DNA of 64,000 bases from Flavimobilis marinus. GTDB taxonomy: Bacteria > Actinomycetota > Actinomycetes > Actinomycetales > Cellulomonadaceae. Location: contig NZ_FONZ01000001.1 in the NCBI RefSeq assembly GCF_900113055.1, forward strand, positions 372,001 through 436,000. The letters run 5' to 3'. Shown piece by piece: positions 8,361-16,302 of the stretch. A model generated the notes under the pieces. That model had not been told where the DNA came from, made no database searches, and was given only the letters and a program-made list of their open reading frames with translations. Numbering within the stretch: position 1 is the stretch's first letter; each line of letters starts with the position of its first letter. A program made the position numbers and the translations under genes.

Positions 8361-10046
8361 GTGGGACACATCGAGATCAACGACGTCAGCTACACCCTCC
8401 CCGACGGGCGCCCGCTGCTCGGCGGCGTGACCCTCCGCGTGGCTGAGGGCGCGCGGGTGGCGCTCGTGGGACCCAACGGCGCGGGCAAGACGACGCTGTT
8501 CCGCATCGTCGCGGGCGACCTGGACGCGCACGGCGGGGCCGTCACGCGGACAGGGGGGCTCGGCGTCATGCCGCAGATGATCGGTCGGATCGATGACGAC
8601 CGCACGCTCCGCGACGTGCTCGTGGACCTCGCACCGAAGGCGGTGCGCGACGCTGGTCGCGAGGTCGCGGCCGCCGAGCTCGCCATGATGACCGCGGACG
8701 ACGAGCCCACGCAGATGCGCTACGCGCAGGCGCTCGCGGACTGGGCCGACGCCCGCGGGTACGAGGCCGAGAACGACTGGGACCGGGTGACCGACGAGGT
8801 CCTGTCGATCCCGTTCGAGCAGGCGCAGTGGCGCGAGATGCGCACCCTGTCGGGCGGGGAGCAGAAGCGCCTGGTCCTGGCGGCCCTGCTGCGCGGTCCG
8901 GAGGAGGTGCTCCTGCTCGACGAGCCGGACAACTACCTCGACGTGCCGACCAAGCGGTGGCTCGAGGGCGCGCTGGTCGACTCTCCCAAGACGGTCCTGT
9001 TCATCAGCCACGACCGCGAGCTGCTCGCGCGGACCGCGACGCACGTCGCGACCCTGGAGCCGGGCGCCGCCGGAGCGACCGCCTGGGTGCACGGCGGCGG
9101 CTTCGGGACGTACGCCGAGGCCCGGGCGGACCGCGTGGGCCGGCTCGAGGAGCGGCGTCGGCGCTGGGACGAGGAGCACGTCAAGCTGAAGGAGCTCGTG
9201 CGCTCGATGAAGGACAGGTCGGCGTTCAACGACGGCCTCGCCAGCCGGTACCAGGCGGCCCAGACCCGACTGCGCAAGTTCGAGGAGGTCGGCCCGCCCG
9301 AGGTCGTCGCGGCGGACCAGAACGTGCGGGTGCGTCTGACCGGTGGGCGCACCGCCAAGCGTGCGGTGGTCGCGGAGGACCTCGAGCTGACCGGGCTCAT
9401 GAGGCCGTTCAGCACCGAGCTGTGGTTCGGGGACCGCGTCGCGGTGCTCGGGTCGAACGGCTCTGGCAAGTCGCACTTCATGCGGCTGCTCGCGGCGGGC
9501 GGGTCCGACGGCGGCGCGGAGCACGCGCTCGTGGGGGACGACGTCGTCATCGCGCCCGTCGCGCACACCGGCGTCGCCCGCCTGGGCTCGCGAGTACGCC
9601 CCGGGTGGTTCGCGCAGAACCACGCGCACCCGGAGCTCGACGGCCGCACGCTTCTGGAGATCCTGCACCGCGGGGACGGCACCCGGCAGGGTCTGGGGCG
9701 AGAGCCCGCGAGCAAGGTCCTCGACCGCTACGGGCTGGCCCGGGAGGTCGAGCAGCGGTTCGAGACGTTGTCCGGTGGGCAGCAGACGCGGTTCCAGATC
9801 CTGCTGCTCGAGCTGGCCGGGGCGACGCTGCTGCTGCTCGACGAGCCGACCGACAACCTGGACCTGCACTCGGCGGAGGCGCTCGAGGAAGGGCTCGCGG
9901 GCTTCGAGGGCACGGTCGTGGCCGTGACCCACGACCGCTGGTTCGCGCGCGGCTTCGACCGGTTCCTGGTGTTCGGCTCGGACGGCCAGGTCCGCGAGAG
10001 CGACACCCCGGTGTGGGAGGAAGGCCGGGTAGCCCGCCCCCGCTGA
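8361..10046 (+). CDS. ABC-F family ATPase (ribosome-associated)
   Basis: A 561-residue protein with two ABC ATPase halves and no membrane segments, the ABC-F layout. Half 1 has Walker A GPNGAGKTT (37-45), signature LSGGEQKR (~163) and Walker B LLLDEPDNYLD. Half 2 has SNGSGKS (~366), LSGGQQTR (~470) and LLLLDEPTDNLD. Between them is the charged, helical linker (KELVRSMKDRSAFNDGLASR) that in this family reaches the ribosomal E-site or peptidyl-transferase region. Members are either translation factors or antibiotic-protection proteins; the sequence alone does not decide which. The start is a GTG without a clear ribosome-binding site, and SHFM after the second P-loop lysine is slightly unusual (S instead of T). 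Confidence 0.9.
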   Translation: MGHIEINDVSYTLPDGRPLLGGVTLRVAEGARVALVGPNGAGKTTLFRIVAGDLDAHGGAVTRTGGLGVMPQMIGRIDDDRTLRDVLVDLAPKAVRDAGREVAAAELAMMTADDEPTQMRYAQALADWADARGYEAENDWDRVTDEVLSIPFEQAQWREMRTLSGGEQKRLVLAALLRGPEEVLLLDEPDNYLDVPTKRWLEGALVDSPKTVLFISHDRELLARTATHVATLEPGAAGATAWVHGGGFGTYAEARADRVGRLEERRRRWDEEHVKLKELVRSMKDRSAFNDGLASRYQAAQTRLRKFEEVGPPEVVAADQNVRVRLTGGRTAKRAVVAEDLELTGLMRPFSTELWFGDRVAVLGSNGSGKSHFMRLLAAGGSDGGAEHALVGDDVVIAPVAHTGVARLGSRVRPGWFAQNHAHPELDGRTLLEILHRGDGTRQGLGREPASKVLDRYGLAREVEQRFETLSGGQQTRFQILLLELAGATLLLLDEPTDNLDLHSAEALEEGLAGFEGTVVAVTHDRWFARGFDRFLVFGSDGQVRESDTPVWEEGRVARPR

Positions 10047-10087
10047 CGATCAGCCGTCCCCACTGGCGCGCCCGCCCGCTGGCACGG

Positions 10088-10153
10088 CCCGCGAGATCGT
10101 GACTTTGCCCGCGAGATCGCTACTTCCACGTCACGAAGTGGCGGCAAAGTCAC
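10088..10153. repeat. nested intergenic palindrome between convergent genes (copy 1)
   Basis: CCCGCGAGATCG occurs twice (10088-10099 and 10108-10119). An outer stem GTGACTTTGCC (10099-10109) pairs perfectly with GGCAAAGTCAC (10143-10153), and an inner stem GCTACTTC/GAAGTGGC pairs with one mismatch. It sits between the converging ABC-F and gntR genes and resembles the hairpins at 29357 and 35094. It could be a bidirectional terminator or a REP-like dispersed element. Confidence 0.6.
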
Positions 10154-10184
10154 GAAGTCGCGCGCTGCGGTGGGGGATGGGGCA

Positions 10185-10550
10185 TCAGCCCGGCGCGCCG
10201 CCCAGGGCCTCGTGGGCCAGCTCCAGGGCCCGGCCCGGCGAGAGGCCGAGCGCGCGCGTCCGGGCCGCGTACTCGCGGGCGGCGACGGCGCCCTCGCGCT
10301 CGGCGTCGGCGCCCCGCACGGCGATGAACGTGCCCGCGCGCCCCCGGGTCTCGATCACCCCGGACTGCTCGAGCTCGCGGTAAGCCCGGGCGACGGTGTT
10401 GACCGCGAGGCCGAGGTCCCCGGCCAGCCGCCGCACGGTCGGCAGCCGGTGCCCGGGCGGCAGGGCACCGGACGCCGCGAGCGCCGCCACCTGGGCGCGA
10501 ACCTGCTCGAACGGCGGGACGTGCGAGGTGGGGTCGAGGGAGAGGATCAC
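10185..10550 (-). CDS. GntR-family regulator, YtrA-like short form
   Basis: A 121-residue regulator with only the winged-helix domain (HVPPFEQVRAQVAALAASG, then LPTVRRLAGDLGLAVNTVARAYRELEQSGVIETRGRAGTFI) and a short helical tail, the YtrA layout. The GTG at 10550 overlaps the stop of the upstream membrane protein (GTGA), so the pair is one operon read right to left. YtrA-type repressors usually control their own operon with a membrane transporter; an inverted repeat sits just upstream of the operon at 11520-11531. Confidence 0.85.
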   Translation of the reverse strand: MILSLDPTSHVPPFEQVRAQVAALAASGALPPGHRLPTVRRLAGDLGLAVNTVARAYRELEQSGVIETRGRAGTFIAVRGADAEREGAVAAREYAARTRALGLSPGRALELAHEALGGAPG

Positions 10551-11482
10551 GGCTGCGGCTCCGCGTCCGGCTGTGCGCCGGCCACGGCGGGGGCGGCCTG
10601 CGGGGCGGTCGGCCAGAGCCGGCGGCGGAAGTGCCGCTCGGGCCGCCGGGCGAGCGCGAGGAGGGTGAGGAGCACGAGCACCAGGATGTAGGTGCCGAAG
10701 ACCCCGGACACGACGCCGACCGCGGGGTTCGCGGGCCAGCCGCCCTCGAGGCCCGCGTCCACGACGCCGAGGTAGAACAGCGGCGCGTAGAGCGTCACGA
10801 TCAGCGGGGCGGTGATGGAGTCGCGCAGGGTGCGAGCGCGCAGGGCGTCGTCCCACGCGAGCTCGTGCGGGGTGGCGGCGACCTGGGGCCGGGCGAGGAC
10901 GAGGCGGGCGCCCAGGGCCTCGGCCACGTTCGCGACGACGGGGCAGACGACGGCGACGACGGCGGCGCCCACGGGGAACGGCCCGAAGGCGATCGCGTCG
11001 CTGAGGGCGTCCACGAGTGCGAGCCCGCCGATCAGGAGGGGGGCGAGGAAGGCTCCGATCCGGAGCCCGAGGCGTTCGACCGGGTCGATGTAGTCGGCGT
11101 GCGTCGGGGTGGTCGCGCGAGCGATGCGCGGGCCGGCGGGCACCGGACGCGTGGACTCGTACCAGCCGTAGAGCGCACTGCCGGCTGCGTAGCCGAGGAA
11201 GAAGGCCAGGGCCACGACGATCCCGCCGACGGTCTCGGCTGGTTCCGTCAGCGCGGCCCAGAGCCCGCCGAACGCGACCGCGACCAGGGCTCCCACGCCG
11301 CTGGCGCGATCGCGCGCAGCGAGGCGGTCCACCACGCGCGGTGCCACGTCGTCGGTGAGGGCCAGGTCGACGCGGCGGGCGAAGGCGTGCGCGGCGGTCC
11401 GCGCGGCGGCGGGCCCGGTCACGCGGGCGACGGCCGCGATGGCGACGCCGCCCAGGATCGCCGCGAGCAAGGTGGGGGACAT
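10547..11482 (-). CDS. multi-pass membrane protein of unknown function
   Basis: A 311-residue protein with about six hydrophobic helices: one at the extreme N-terminus (LLAAILGGVAIAAVA), a pair around 65-100, a pair around 150-195, and one or two from 225-285. A Pro/Ala-rich cytosolic tail follows. The ATG at 11482 has GAGGAG at good spacing. No transporter or enzyme signature is recognised. Its partner is the downstream YtrA-like regulator, which suggests a membrane-stress or drug-responsive unit. Confidence 0.7.
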   Translation of the reverse strand: MSPTLLAAILGGVAIAAVARVTGPAAARTAAHAFARRVDLALTDDVAPRVVDRLAARDRASGVGALVAVAFGGLWAALTEPAETVGGIVVALAFFLGYAAGSALYGWYESTRPVPAGPRIARATTPTHADYIDPVERLGLRIGAFLAPLLIGGLALVDALSDAIAFGPFPVGAAVVAVVCPVVANVAEALGARLVLARPQVAATPHELAWDDALRARTLRDSITAPLIVTLYAPLFYLGVVDAGLEGGWPANPAVGVVSGVFGTYILVLVLLTLLALARRPERHFRRRLWPTAPQAAPAVAGAQPDAEPQP

Positions 11483-11519
11483 GCGGAAGCTCCTCAGTTT
11501 TGTGCCACGTTTGTACCAA

Positions 11520-11531
11520 TGTAGCACTACA
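11520..11531 (-). promoter_or_regulatory. candidate GntR operator upstream of the membrane protein/gntR operon
   Basis: TGTAG-CA-CTACA is a perfect 5-bp inverted repeat with a two-base spacer, 38 bases upstream of the start at 11482 and overlapping the stop of the SIR2 gene. Position and symmetry fit an autoregulatory site for the YtrA-like protein; binding is inferred. Confidence 0.4.
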
Positions 11532-13146
11532 CATCGAGGTCGGGGGAGCGGGAGGCGCCACTCGCCTCGAGCGCCTCCCGGACCAGCCGCCAGCGGCCGC
11601 GCGCGTGGGGTGGGAGCCCGTCGATCGCCGCGAGGAGCCGACGGGCATCGTGGGCGGCGCGCACCTCGTCGTCGAGCAGCAGGCCCTCGTACCGCTCGTC
11701 CGCCGCATACCGGGGCGTGCTCGCGTGCAGCGCGACGCGGTCGAGGAAGAGGGCCAGGTCGCGCGCCTGGGCCGCCCGGCCCGTGTGCCCGGGCGACGGC
11801 ACGTGCGTCGCGACGAACTCGAAGCGGCCCTGCCACAACCGGCGGCTGCCCGGGTTATCCGCGAGCGCGACCACGGTGCCCATCGGCCGCCGCTCGCGGG
11901 AGCGAGCGGTGTGCGTCTCCCGGAAGGACGCGACGTCGTGGGCGAGCCGCAGGAAGTTGTCGTCCGTCAGCGAGGCGCCGACGATCAGCAGGTGCCGGGT
12001 CAGCAGCAGCGACTGCACCATCGCCCCCACCGGCCCCGAGCCGGAGTCGAACCCGACGACGTCGCTGCGGGACAGCACGGGCCGCGAGCCCTCGCGCAGG
12101 TCGCCGTGCATCTTGAGCACCCAGGGCTCACCCGCCTGCGCGTCGTCGAACGGCAGCGTGGCCGGGCCGGCGCCGACGGCGTCGCCCAGGGCCTGTTCGT
12201 ACAGCGTGTCGTAGTTCGTGGTGACGACCGGGTCGCACCCGAGCGACGCCAGCAGAGCGTGCGCCAGGGCATACCGGCGCACGCACCCGAGGATGTCGCG
12301 CAGGTGCCGGCGCAGGTCCTCGCCCAGCTCCTGCTGCAGCAGCTGGGCCTGGTCGAGCGGGCTCGACAGCGCCGCGAGGTCGGCCACCAGGTCCGGTGAC
12401 CCGGCGCGCTCGGCGAGCGCCGCGAGGAGGTCGCGCCAGCCCTGGAGGCCGGCGCCCATGCTGACGCCTCCGCCGACGAACAGGGCCAGCTCGCCGCGCC
12501 GAGCCCGGTGGGCGAGGTCACGTGCCTGCGACTCGAGGTCGTCGGGCAGCGGGCTGTCGTCGAGCGCCTGCCGGGCGTCCTGGAACGCCGAGAAGTCGGA
12601 GGCGTGCCGGGCGACGATCACCACGTCGATCGCGTGTCGCCCCGTGAAGGCGGTGCAGGCCGCGACGAGCCGAGCGACGACGTCACCCCGGGCCCCGCCG
12701 AGGCTGCCCTTGCCGACCCCGAGGACCGGGAGCGCGACGAGCGGCAGCAGGCGCCCGGTCCGCGCGGCCAGCGCGTCGTCCGCCGCGACCGCCTCGAGCA
12801 GACGCAGGACTCGGTCGGCGAGCTCCGCCGCACCGTCGGTCCCGCCCGTCGCGCGCGTGGGCACGACGTCGATGAACCACACCCGCCGCCGCTCGTCGTC
12901 GTCCCCGTCCGCGACGTCCCCGTCCGCCGCGGTGAAGGCCTCGCCCGGCGCCGGCCCGTACCCGTCGGCCGGCCACTCCACAGGCCGCAGGCGAGCGGCG
13001 TCGTCGGCGCTCGGGTCGTCCCCGAGCCCGAGGGTCTCGTACCAGTACGGCTCGAGGTGGAAGCCGCGGTCGGTCGGCACGACGACGGCGTCGCTCGACA
13101 GGTGCGCGAGGTCGCCCGGCGCGACGAACACGTGACCGTGCGGCAT
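11527..13146 (-). CDS. macro-like domain fused to SIR2 domain; candidate NAD-linked defence effector
   Basis: A 539-residue protein. Residues ~5-185 look like a macro-type ADP-ribose-binding fold: VFVAPGDLAHLSSDAVVVPT at the start and LVALPVLGVGKGSLGGARGD in the middle. Residues ~205-450 are a SIR2-family domain with FVGGGVSMGAGLQGWRDLL (nucleotide loop), VVTTNYDTLYEQAL (Asn311), VLKMHGDL (His347) and LIVGASLTDDNFLRL. This SIR2 branch includes bacterial defence NADases such as ThsA. A macro domain could sense an ADP-ribose derivative and gate NAD cleavage; that is inference. ATG 13146 was chosen for its GAGGAGG site. It has its own upstream gap and reads in the same direction as the Hsp70 operon. 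Confidence 0.75.
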   Translation of the reverse strand: MPHGHVFVAPGDLAHLSSDAVVVPTDRGFHLEPYWYETLGLGDDPSADDAARLRPVEWPADGYGPAPGEAFTAADGDVADGDDDERRRVWFIDVVPTRATGGTDGAAELADRVLRLLEAVAADDALAARTGRLLPLVALPVLGVGKGSLGGARGDVVARLVAACTAFTGRHAIDVVIVARHASDFSAFQDARQALDDSPLPDDLESQARDLAHRARRGELALFVGGGVSMGAGLQGWRDLLAALAERAGSPDLVADLAALSSPLDQAQLLQQELGEDLRRHLRDILGCVRRYALAHALLASLGCDPVVTTNYDTLYEQALGDAVGAGPATLPFDDAQAGEPWVLKMHGDLREGSRPVLSRSDVVGFDSGSGPVGAMVQSLLLTRHLLIVGASLTDDNFLRLAHDVASFRETHTARSRERRPMGTVVALADNPGSRRLWQGRFEFVATHVPSPGHTGRAAQARDLALFLDRVALHASTPRYAADERYEGLLLDDEVRAAHDARRLLAAIDGLPPHARGRWRLVREALEASGASRSPDLDV

Positions 13147-13263
13147 GCGTCCTCCTCGGGTCGGTGCGGGCGTGACCTCTCCATGGTTGCCTCGGAATGA
13201 CCCGGCCGCCACGGCGTTGCACCGCAACCTGCGGCGCGCCCTCCCGCCGCTCCTACATCATCC

Positions 13264-15453
13264 CTACTTACTGTCCAACGGTGACATGTAGTAGTTGTCG
13301 CTGACGGGCCCGAAGGTCACACCGACCTTGCGACTTGGCTTGGAGAAGTCCGTCTGCGCCGCCCAACCACTGGTCTTCCACGTCTCCGGCACGGCGGCAG
13401 GGCTGGTCTTGGCTGCTGGCGCCGCGCGCTTCGTGCTGTCGCTTCGCGGCGCGGGCGGAGTCCGCTTGAGGAAGATCCAGTTGGCGCCTGACCGTCGCGC
13501 GCCGATCAGACGGTCACCGGAACGGAGCCACGGGTACTCCTCTTGGAACTCGCGGTAGGAGTCGTTCGAGACGACCGTTGCCCCAACCTTGTCAGCGAGC
13601 TTGAGCAGCAAAGCGTCGCCGGCGCCTTGGGTCCCCGCCGGCGGCTGGATCAGCTTGTTGGTGCGCAGGGCCTCGTCCACAGCCGGACGTTCGTCGTCGC
13701 TCACGAGGTGACGGAAGTTGGCGTCGACGACGACTTTGATGTCGGCGGCCGGGAAGTCTTCCAAGAGCTCGTCCAGTGCGACGAACAGCGTCTGCACGCT
13801 GGGACGTGGTTCAGCTCCCCCTTGGTTCCCTTCCCACGCCAGGTTGGAACCGTCGACGACAAGGACGACTTGCGATGTTCGGGCAGCCGGCTTTCGCAGC
13901 GGAGAGATCAGGGTTCGGCTTGCACTTGGGCCGGGCTTGGGAGCGACGGGTGCCCGCGCGGGGCGAGGCGGCACCTCCGCGACGTCGTGCGGGAGCTCGA
14001 CGAACTCTTGCGACTCGTCGTCTTCGAAGATGTCGATCGGTCCGTCGAACACGACACGATCAGAGCGTATGAGGATGACCTTGAGCGAAACGGTGCCCTC
14101 GTTGGAGTACGTGAACTCCATCGAGAAGACGGCCTCCTCAGCGGGCAGCCGCTCGCCAAGGGGGATCTCGAGCTGCTTCAACCGCTGATTGAAGGGATCC
14201 GACAGCGTACGGTCAGGATCGCCCTCCCACACGTCAACGCGAATCTTCGACATGAACTCGTGCTTGGGCTTGTAGAGCCGCGTGCCTCGAAAGGGGAGCG
14301 GTGAGTTGCGCGGGATGATCTCCGAGAAGGTCGCGCCGTGTTCGCCTTGGACGCGAGTGCCCAGTGCGTTCGCAGTGACGAATGAGGGTAGGTCGTCGGT
14401 CTGGTTGCGCAGTGCGGCTGCCGCGAAGGCTGCCCCTTCGGCGACGGCAGTAAGTGGGTTGATGAGGAGCGCGTCGACGGGCTCCTGCTCGCAGGCCTCG
14501 GCGAGAAGGCGCCGGGCAAGGGGGATTCTGCTGCTGCCCCCGACCATGATGACTGCGTCGAGACCCAGTGGGTCGAGCCCGAGGTCCTCGAGCACCTCTC
14601 GAACTGGCTCGAGGGTCTGGGCGACGAGAGGACGTACAAGGTCCTCGAATTCCGCGCGGTCCAGGGTCGCGGTCGAGTCGCCCCGTGGACTCATGAGAAG
14701 TACTTGCTCGTCGACCGACAGGGAGATTTTGGCGCGCTCGACATCGAGGGCGAAGGCGCGCCGCTCATGGGGTGCCCAATCCGAGGAGCCTCGGAGCCGG
14801 GAAGCGAGGCGCGCGCGTAGGATCTCGTCGATGTCGATGCCGCCCAGCGCTGCGCGCCCGCTCGCCGCGCGCTCTTCCAGGACGCCGTCGCGGTACTCCA
14901 GCACGGTGGCGTCGATCGTCCCGCCACCCCAGTCATAGACGAGGTATGTGCCCTCGGTGCGCACACGATCGACGTAGGCCATGGCTGCCGCCGTGGGCTC
15001 GTTGATGAGCGAGAGCGCCTTGATGCCAGCCCGATGGGCAGCTTCGCGAGTGCGGTACCGCGCTTGCCCGGTGGACTTGGCAGGGACGGTGACAACGGCT
15101 TCGGCCACATCGAGGCCAGCGGTACCCATGCCGGACTTGATCGCGCGGAACAGGAGGGTGGCGACGTGCGACGCCGGGTATGAGCGGGGGCCGATCTGCA
15201 CTGTCTGGTGGCCGGCGAGGAGTCGCTTGACGGCCTCGACCTGGTGAACGGAGCGGAGCTTGGCATTCCATCCAAACATCGCTTGCTGGGACGTCGCATC
15301 GGTGCCGTACACGGACGGGAAGACAAGCTCGCTGCCGAAGCCGTACCAGTCGGCATCGACGTTTGCACTGTCGAACGGGATGACGCGCGTCGTATCGTCC
15401 TCCCAGAGCGCGACCGCGCAATTGGATGTGCCGAAGTCGATGCCAAAGTTCAC
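13264..15453 (-). CDS. Hsp70-like ATPase fused to a Zc3h12a-type NYN ribonuclease domain
   Basis: A 729-residue fusion. Residues 1-~355 are an Hsp70 nucleotide-binding domain: GIDFGTSN (4-11), INEPTAAAMAY (150-160), YDWGGGTID (173-181), VGGSSRIP (304-311). Residues ~358-475 resemble the Hsp70 substrate-binding beta-sandwich (FSEIIPRNSPLPF, then KIRVDVWEGD); no helical lid follows. After a Pro/Ala linker, 528-~665 is a PIN-like NYN domain with VVDGSNLAW (Asp534), GAGDALLLKLAD (Asp613) and VVSNDSYREFQEEYP (Asp631), the acidic set expected for an active nuclease. A disordered tail ends the protein. It is the last gene of an operon, 9 bases after the GrpE-like gene, with a GTG start. The nuclease may act on substrates delivered by the chaperone cycle; that is inference. 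Confidence 0.88.
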   Translation of the reverse strand: MNFGIDFGTSNCAVALWEDDTTRVIPFDSANVDADWYGFGSELVFPSVYGTDATSQQAMFGWNAKLRSVHQVEAVKRLLAGHQTVQIGPRSYPASHVATLLFRAIKSGMGTAGLDVAEAVVTVPAKSTGQARYRTREAAHRAGIKALSLINEPTAAAMAYVDRVRTEGTYLVYDWGGGTIDATVLEYRDGVLEERAASGRAALGGIDIDEILRARLASRLRGSSDWAPHERRAFALDVERAKISLSVDEQVLLMSPRGDSTATLDRAEFEDLVRPLVAQTLEPVREVLEDLGLDPLGLDAVIMVGGSSRIPLARRLLAEACEQEPVDALLINPLTAVAEGAAFAAAALRNQTDDLPSFVTANALGTRVQGEHGATFSEIIPRNSPLPFRGTRLYKPKHEFMSKIRVDVWEGDPDRTLSDPFNQRLKQLEIPLGERLPAEEAVFSMEFTYSNEGTVSLKVILIRSDRVVFDGPIDIFEDDESQEFVELPHDVAEVPPRPARAPVAPKPGPSASRTLISPLRKPAARTSQVVLVVDGSNLAWEGNQGGAEPRPSVQTLFVALDELLEDFPAADIKVVVDANFRHLVSDDERPAVDEALRTNKLIQPPAGTQGAGDALLLKLADKVGATVVSNDSYREFQEEYPWLRSGDRLIGARRSGANWIFLKRTPPAPRSDSTKRAAPAAKTSPAAVPETWKTSGWAAQTDFSKPSRKVGVTFGPVSDNYYMSPLDSK

Positions 15454-15462
15454 GGTGGGGTC

Positions 15463-16302
15463 CTATTCCTTCGAGTCCGACGGCACGATGTCGGCAGTGA
15501 GTTCTGGGTCGGTGGTGGTCGTGGTGGGGCGTTCGACGGCTACGCCCGCTTGGATGAGACGACTGGTGGCGAGGTCGACGTACGCGGGAGCCATGACGTC
15601 ATAGGAGGTGGGGTCGTCGACACCGGGAAACCACAGCGGGTCCTCGATGGTCTCGACGCGCCGGACTCTGACCTCCCTCAGCGCTTGATCGGTCATGGCG
15701 CGCACGACATCGACCGACGTGGCTCGCTGAGCCATCTGTGAGAGGCGAACTACCAGGGCTTGCTGCTGATGGACCATGGCAGCGATCGCGAGCTCGCGAT
15801 CAAGCTCCTGGGTGGTCGGGCCTTCCTCGCTGTCGCGCGACGCCGTGAGCGACTCGACGGCGGCCGTGAGGGGGGTGATGGTCGCCTTCAGCGCAGCTAG
15901 CTCCTCAGCGAGAGCGCGCAGTTCGCGAGGGGGTTCCGTCGGCGCGGCAGGCGCCTGTGTCCGGGGTTTGCCGGTCGCGCCCCGCGTCGCCGATCCAGCG
16001 GCCGGTGCTGCGCTTCGCTCTGTTGCCGGACCATCGGTGGCGCTGTCCGTAGCCTTGTCCTCGACCGCCGCCCCACGGGACTGGTGCCTCGTCGGTGCTG
16101 TCGGCTTTCGGCTCTTGGGGCCAGCCGTGCGCCTCGGAGACTTCTTCGGTTCCTCGGTTGCAGCAGGCTCTCCCCGAGGAGCGGCCTGGCGCGGCTGACC
16201 AGAGTTCTTCTCTCTCGAGGCGCGGGGACTCGGTGCAGCGCTCTTGGCCGCTCGGGCCGTCTGTCCCGCGTCGGGCGCCTTCTTCGTGCCGGGGTCAGAC
16301 AT
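15463..16302 (-). CDS. coiled-coil protein, possible GrpE-like partner of the Hsp70-NYN protein
   Basis: A 279-residue protein. About the first 120 residues are low-complexity Ala/Pro/Lys/Arg/Thr, probably disordered. Residues ~125-215 are a long helix or coiled coil (ELRALAEELAALKATITPL, then HQQQALVVRLSQMAQR). A short C-terminal region (RRVETIEDPLWFPGV, then TSRLIQAGVAVER) resembles in layout the beta-domain end of GrpE, whose last strand reads like 'RVLRPAxVxV'. The similarity is weak and is proposed mainly because the neighbours are Hsp70-like and J-like. The start overlaps the upstream gene by 8 bases (16295-16302), so the two are probably coupled. Confidence 0.5.
   Translation of the reverse strand: MSDPGTKKAPDAGQTARAAKSAAPSPRASREKNSGQPRQAAPRGEPAATEEPKKSPRRTAGPKSRKPTAPTRHQSRGAAVEDKATDSATDGPATERSAAPAAGSATRGATGKPRTQAPAAPTEPPRELRALAEELAALKATITPLTAAVESLTASRDSEEGPTTQELDRELAIAAMVHQQQALVVRLSQMAQRATSVDVVRAMTDQALREVRVRRVETIEDPLWFPGVDDPTSYDVMAPAYVDLATSRLIQAGVAVERPTTTTTDPELTADIVPSDSKE

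Noticed and set aside
13264-15453. Ordinary DnaK of the housekeeping dnaK-grpE-dnaJ operon
   Set aside because: It lacks the lid, carries an NYN nuclease instead, and the partners are divergent and in an unusual order; the housekeeping set must be elsewhere.
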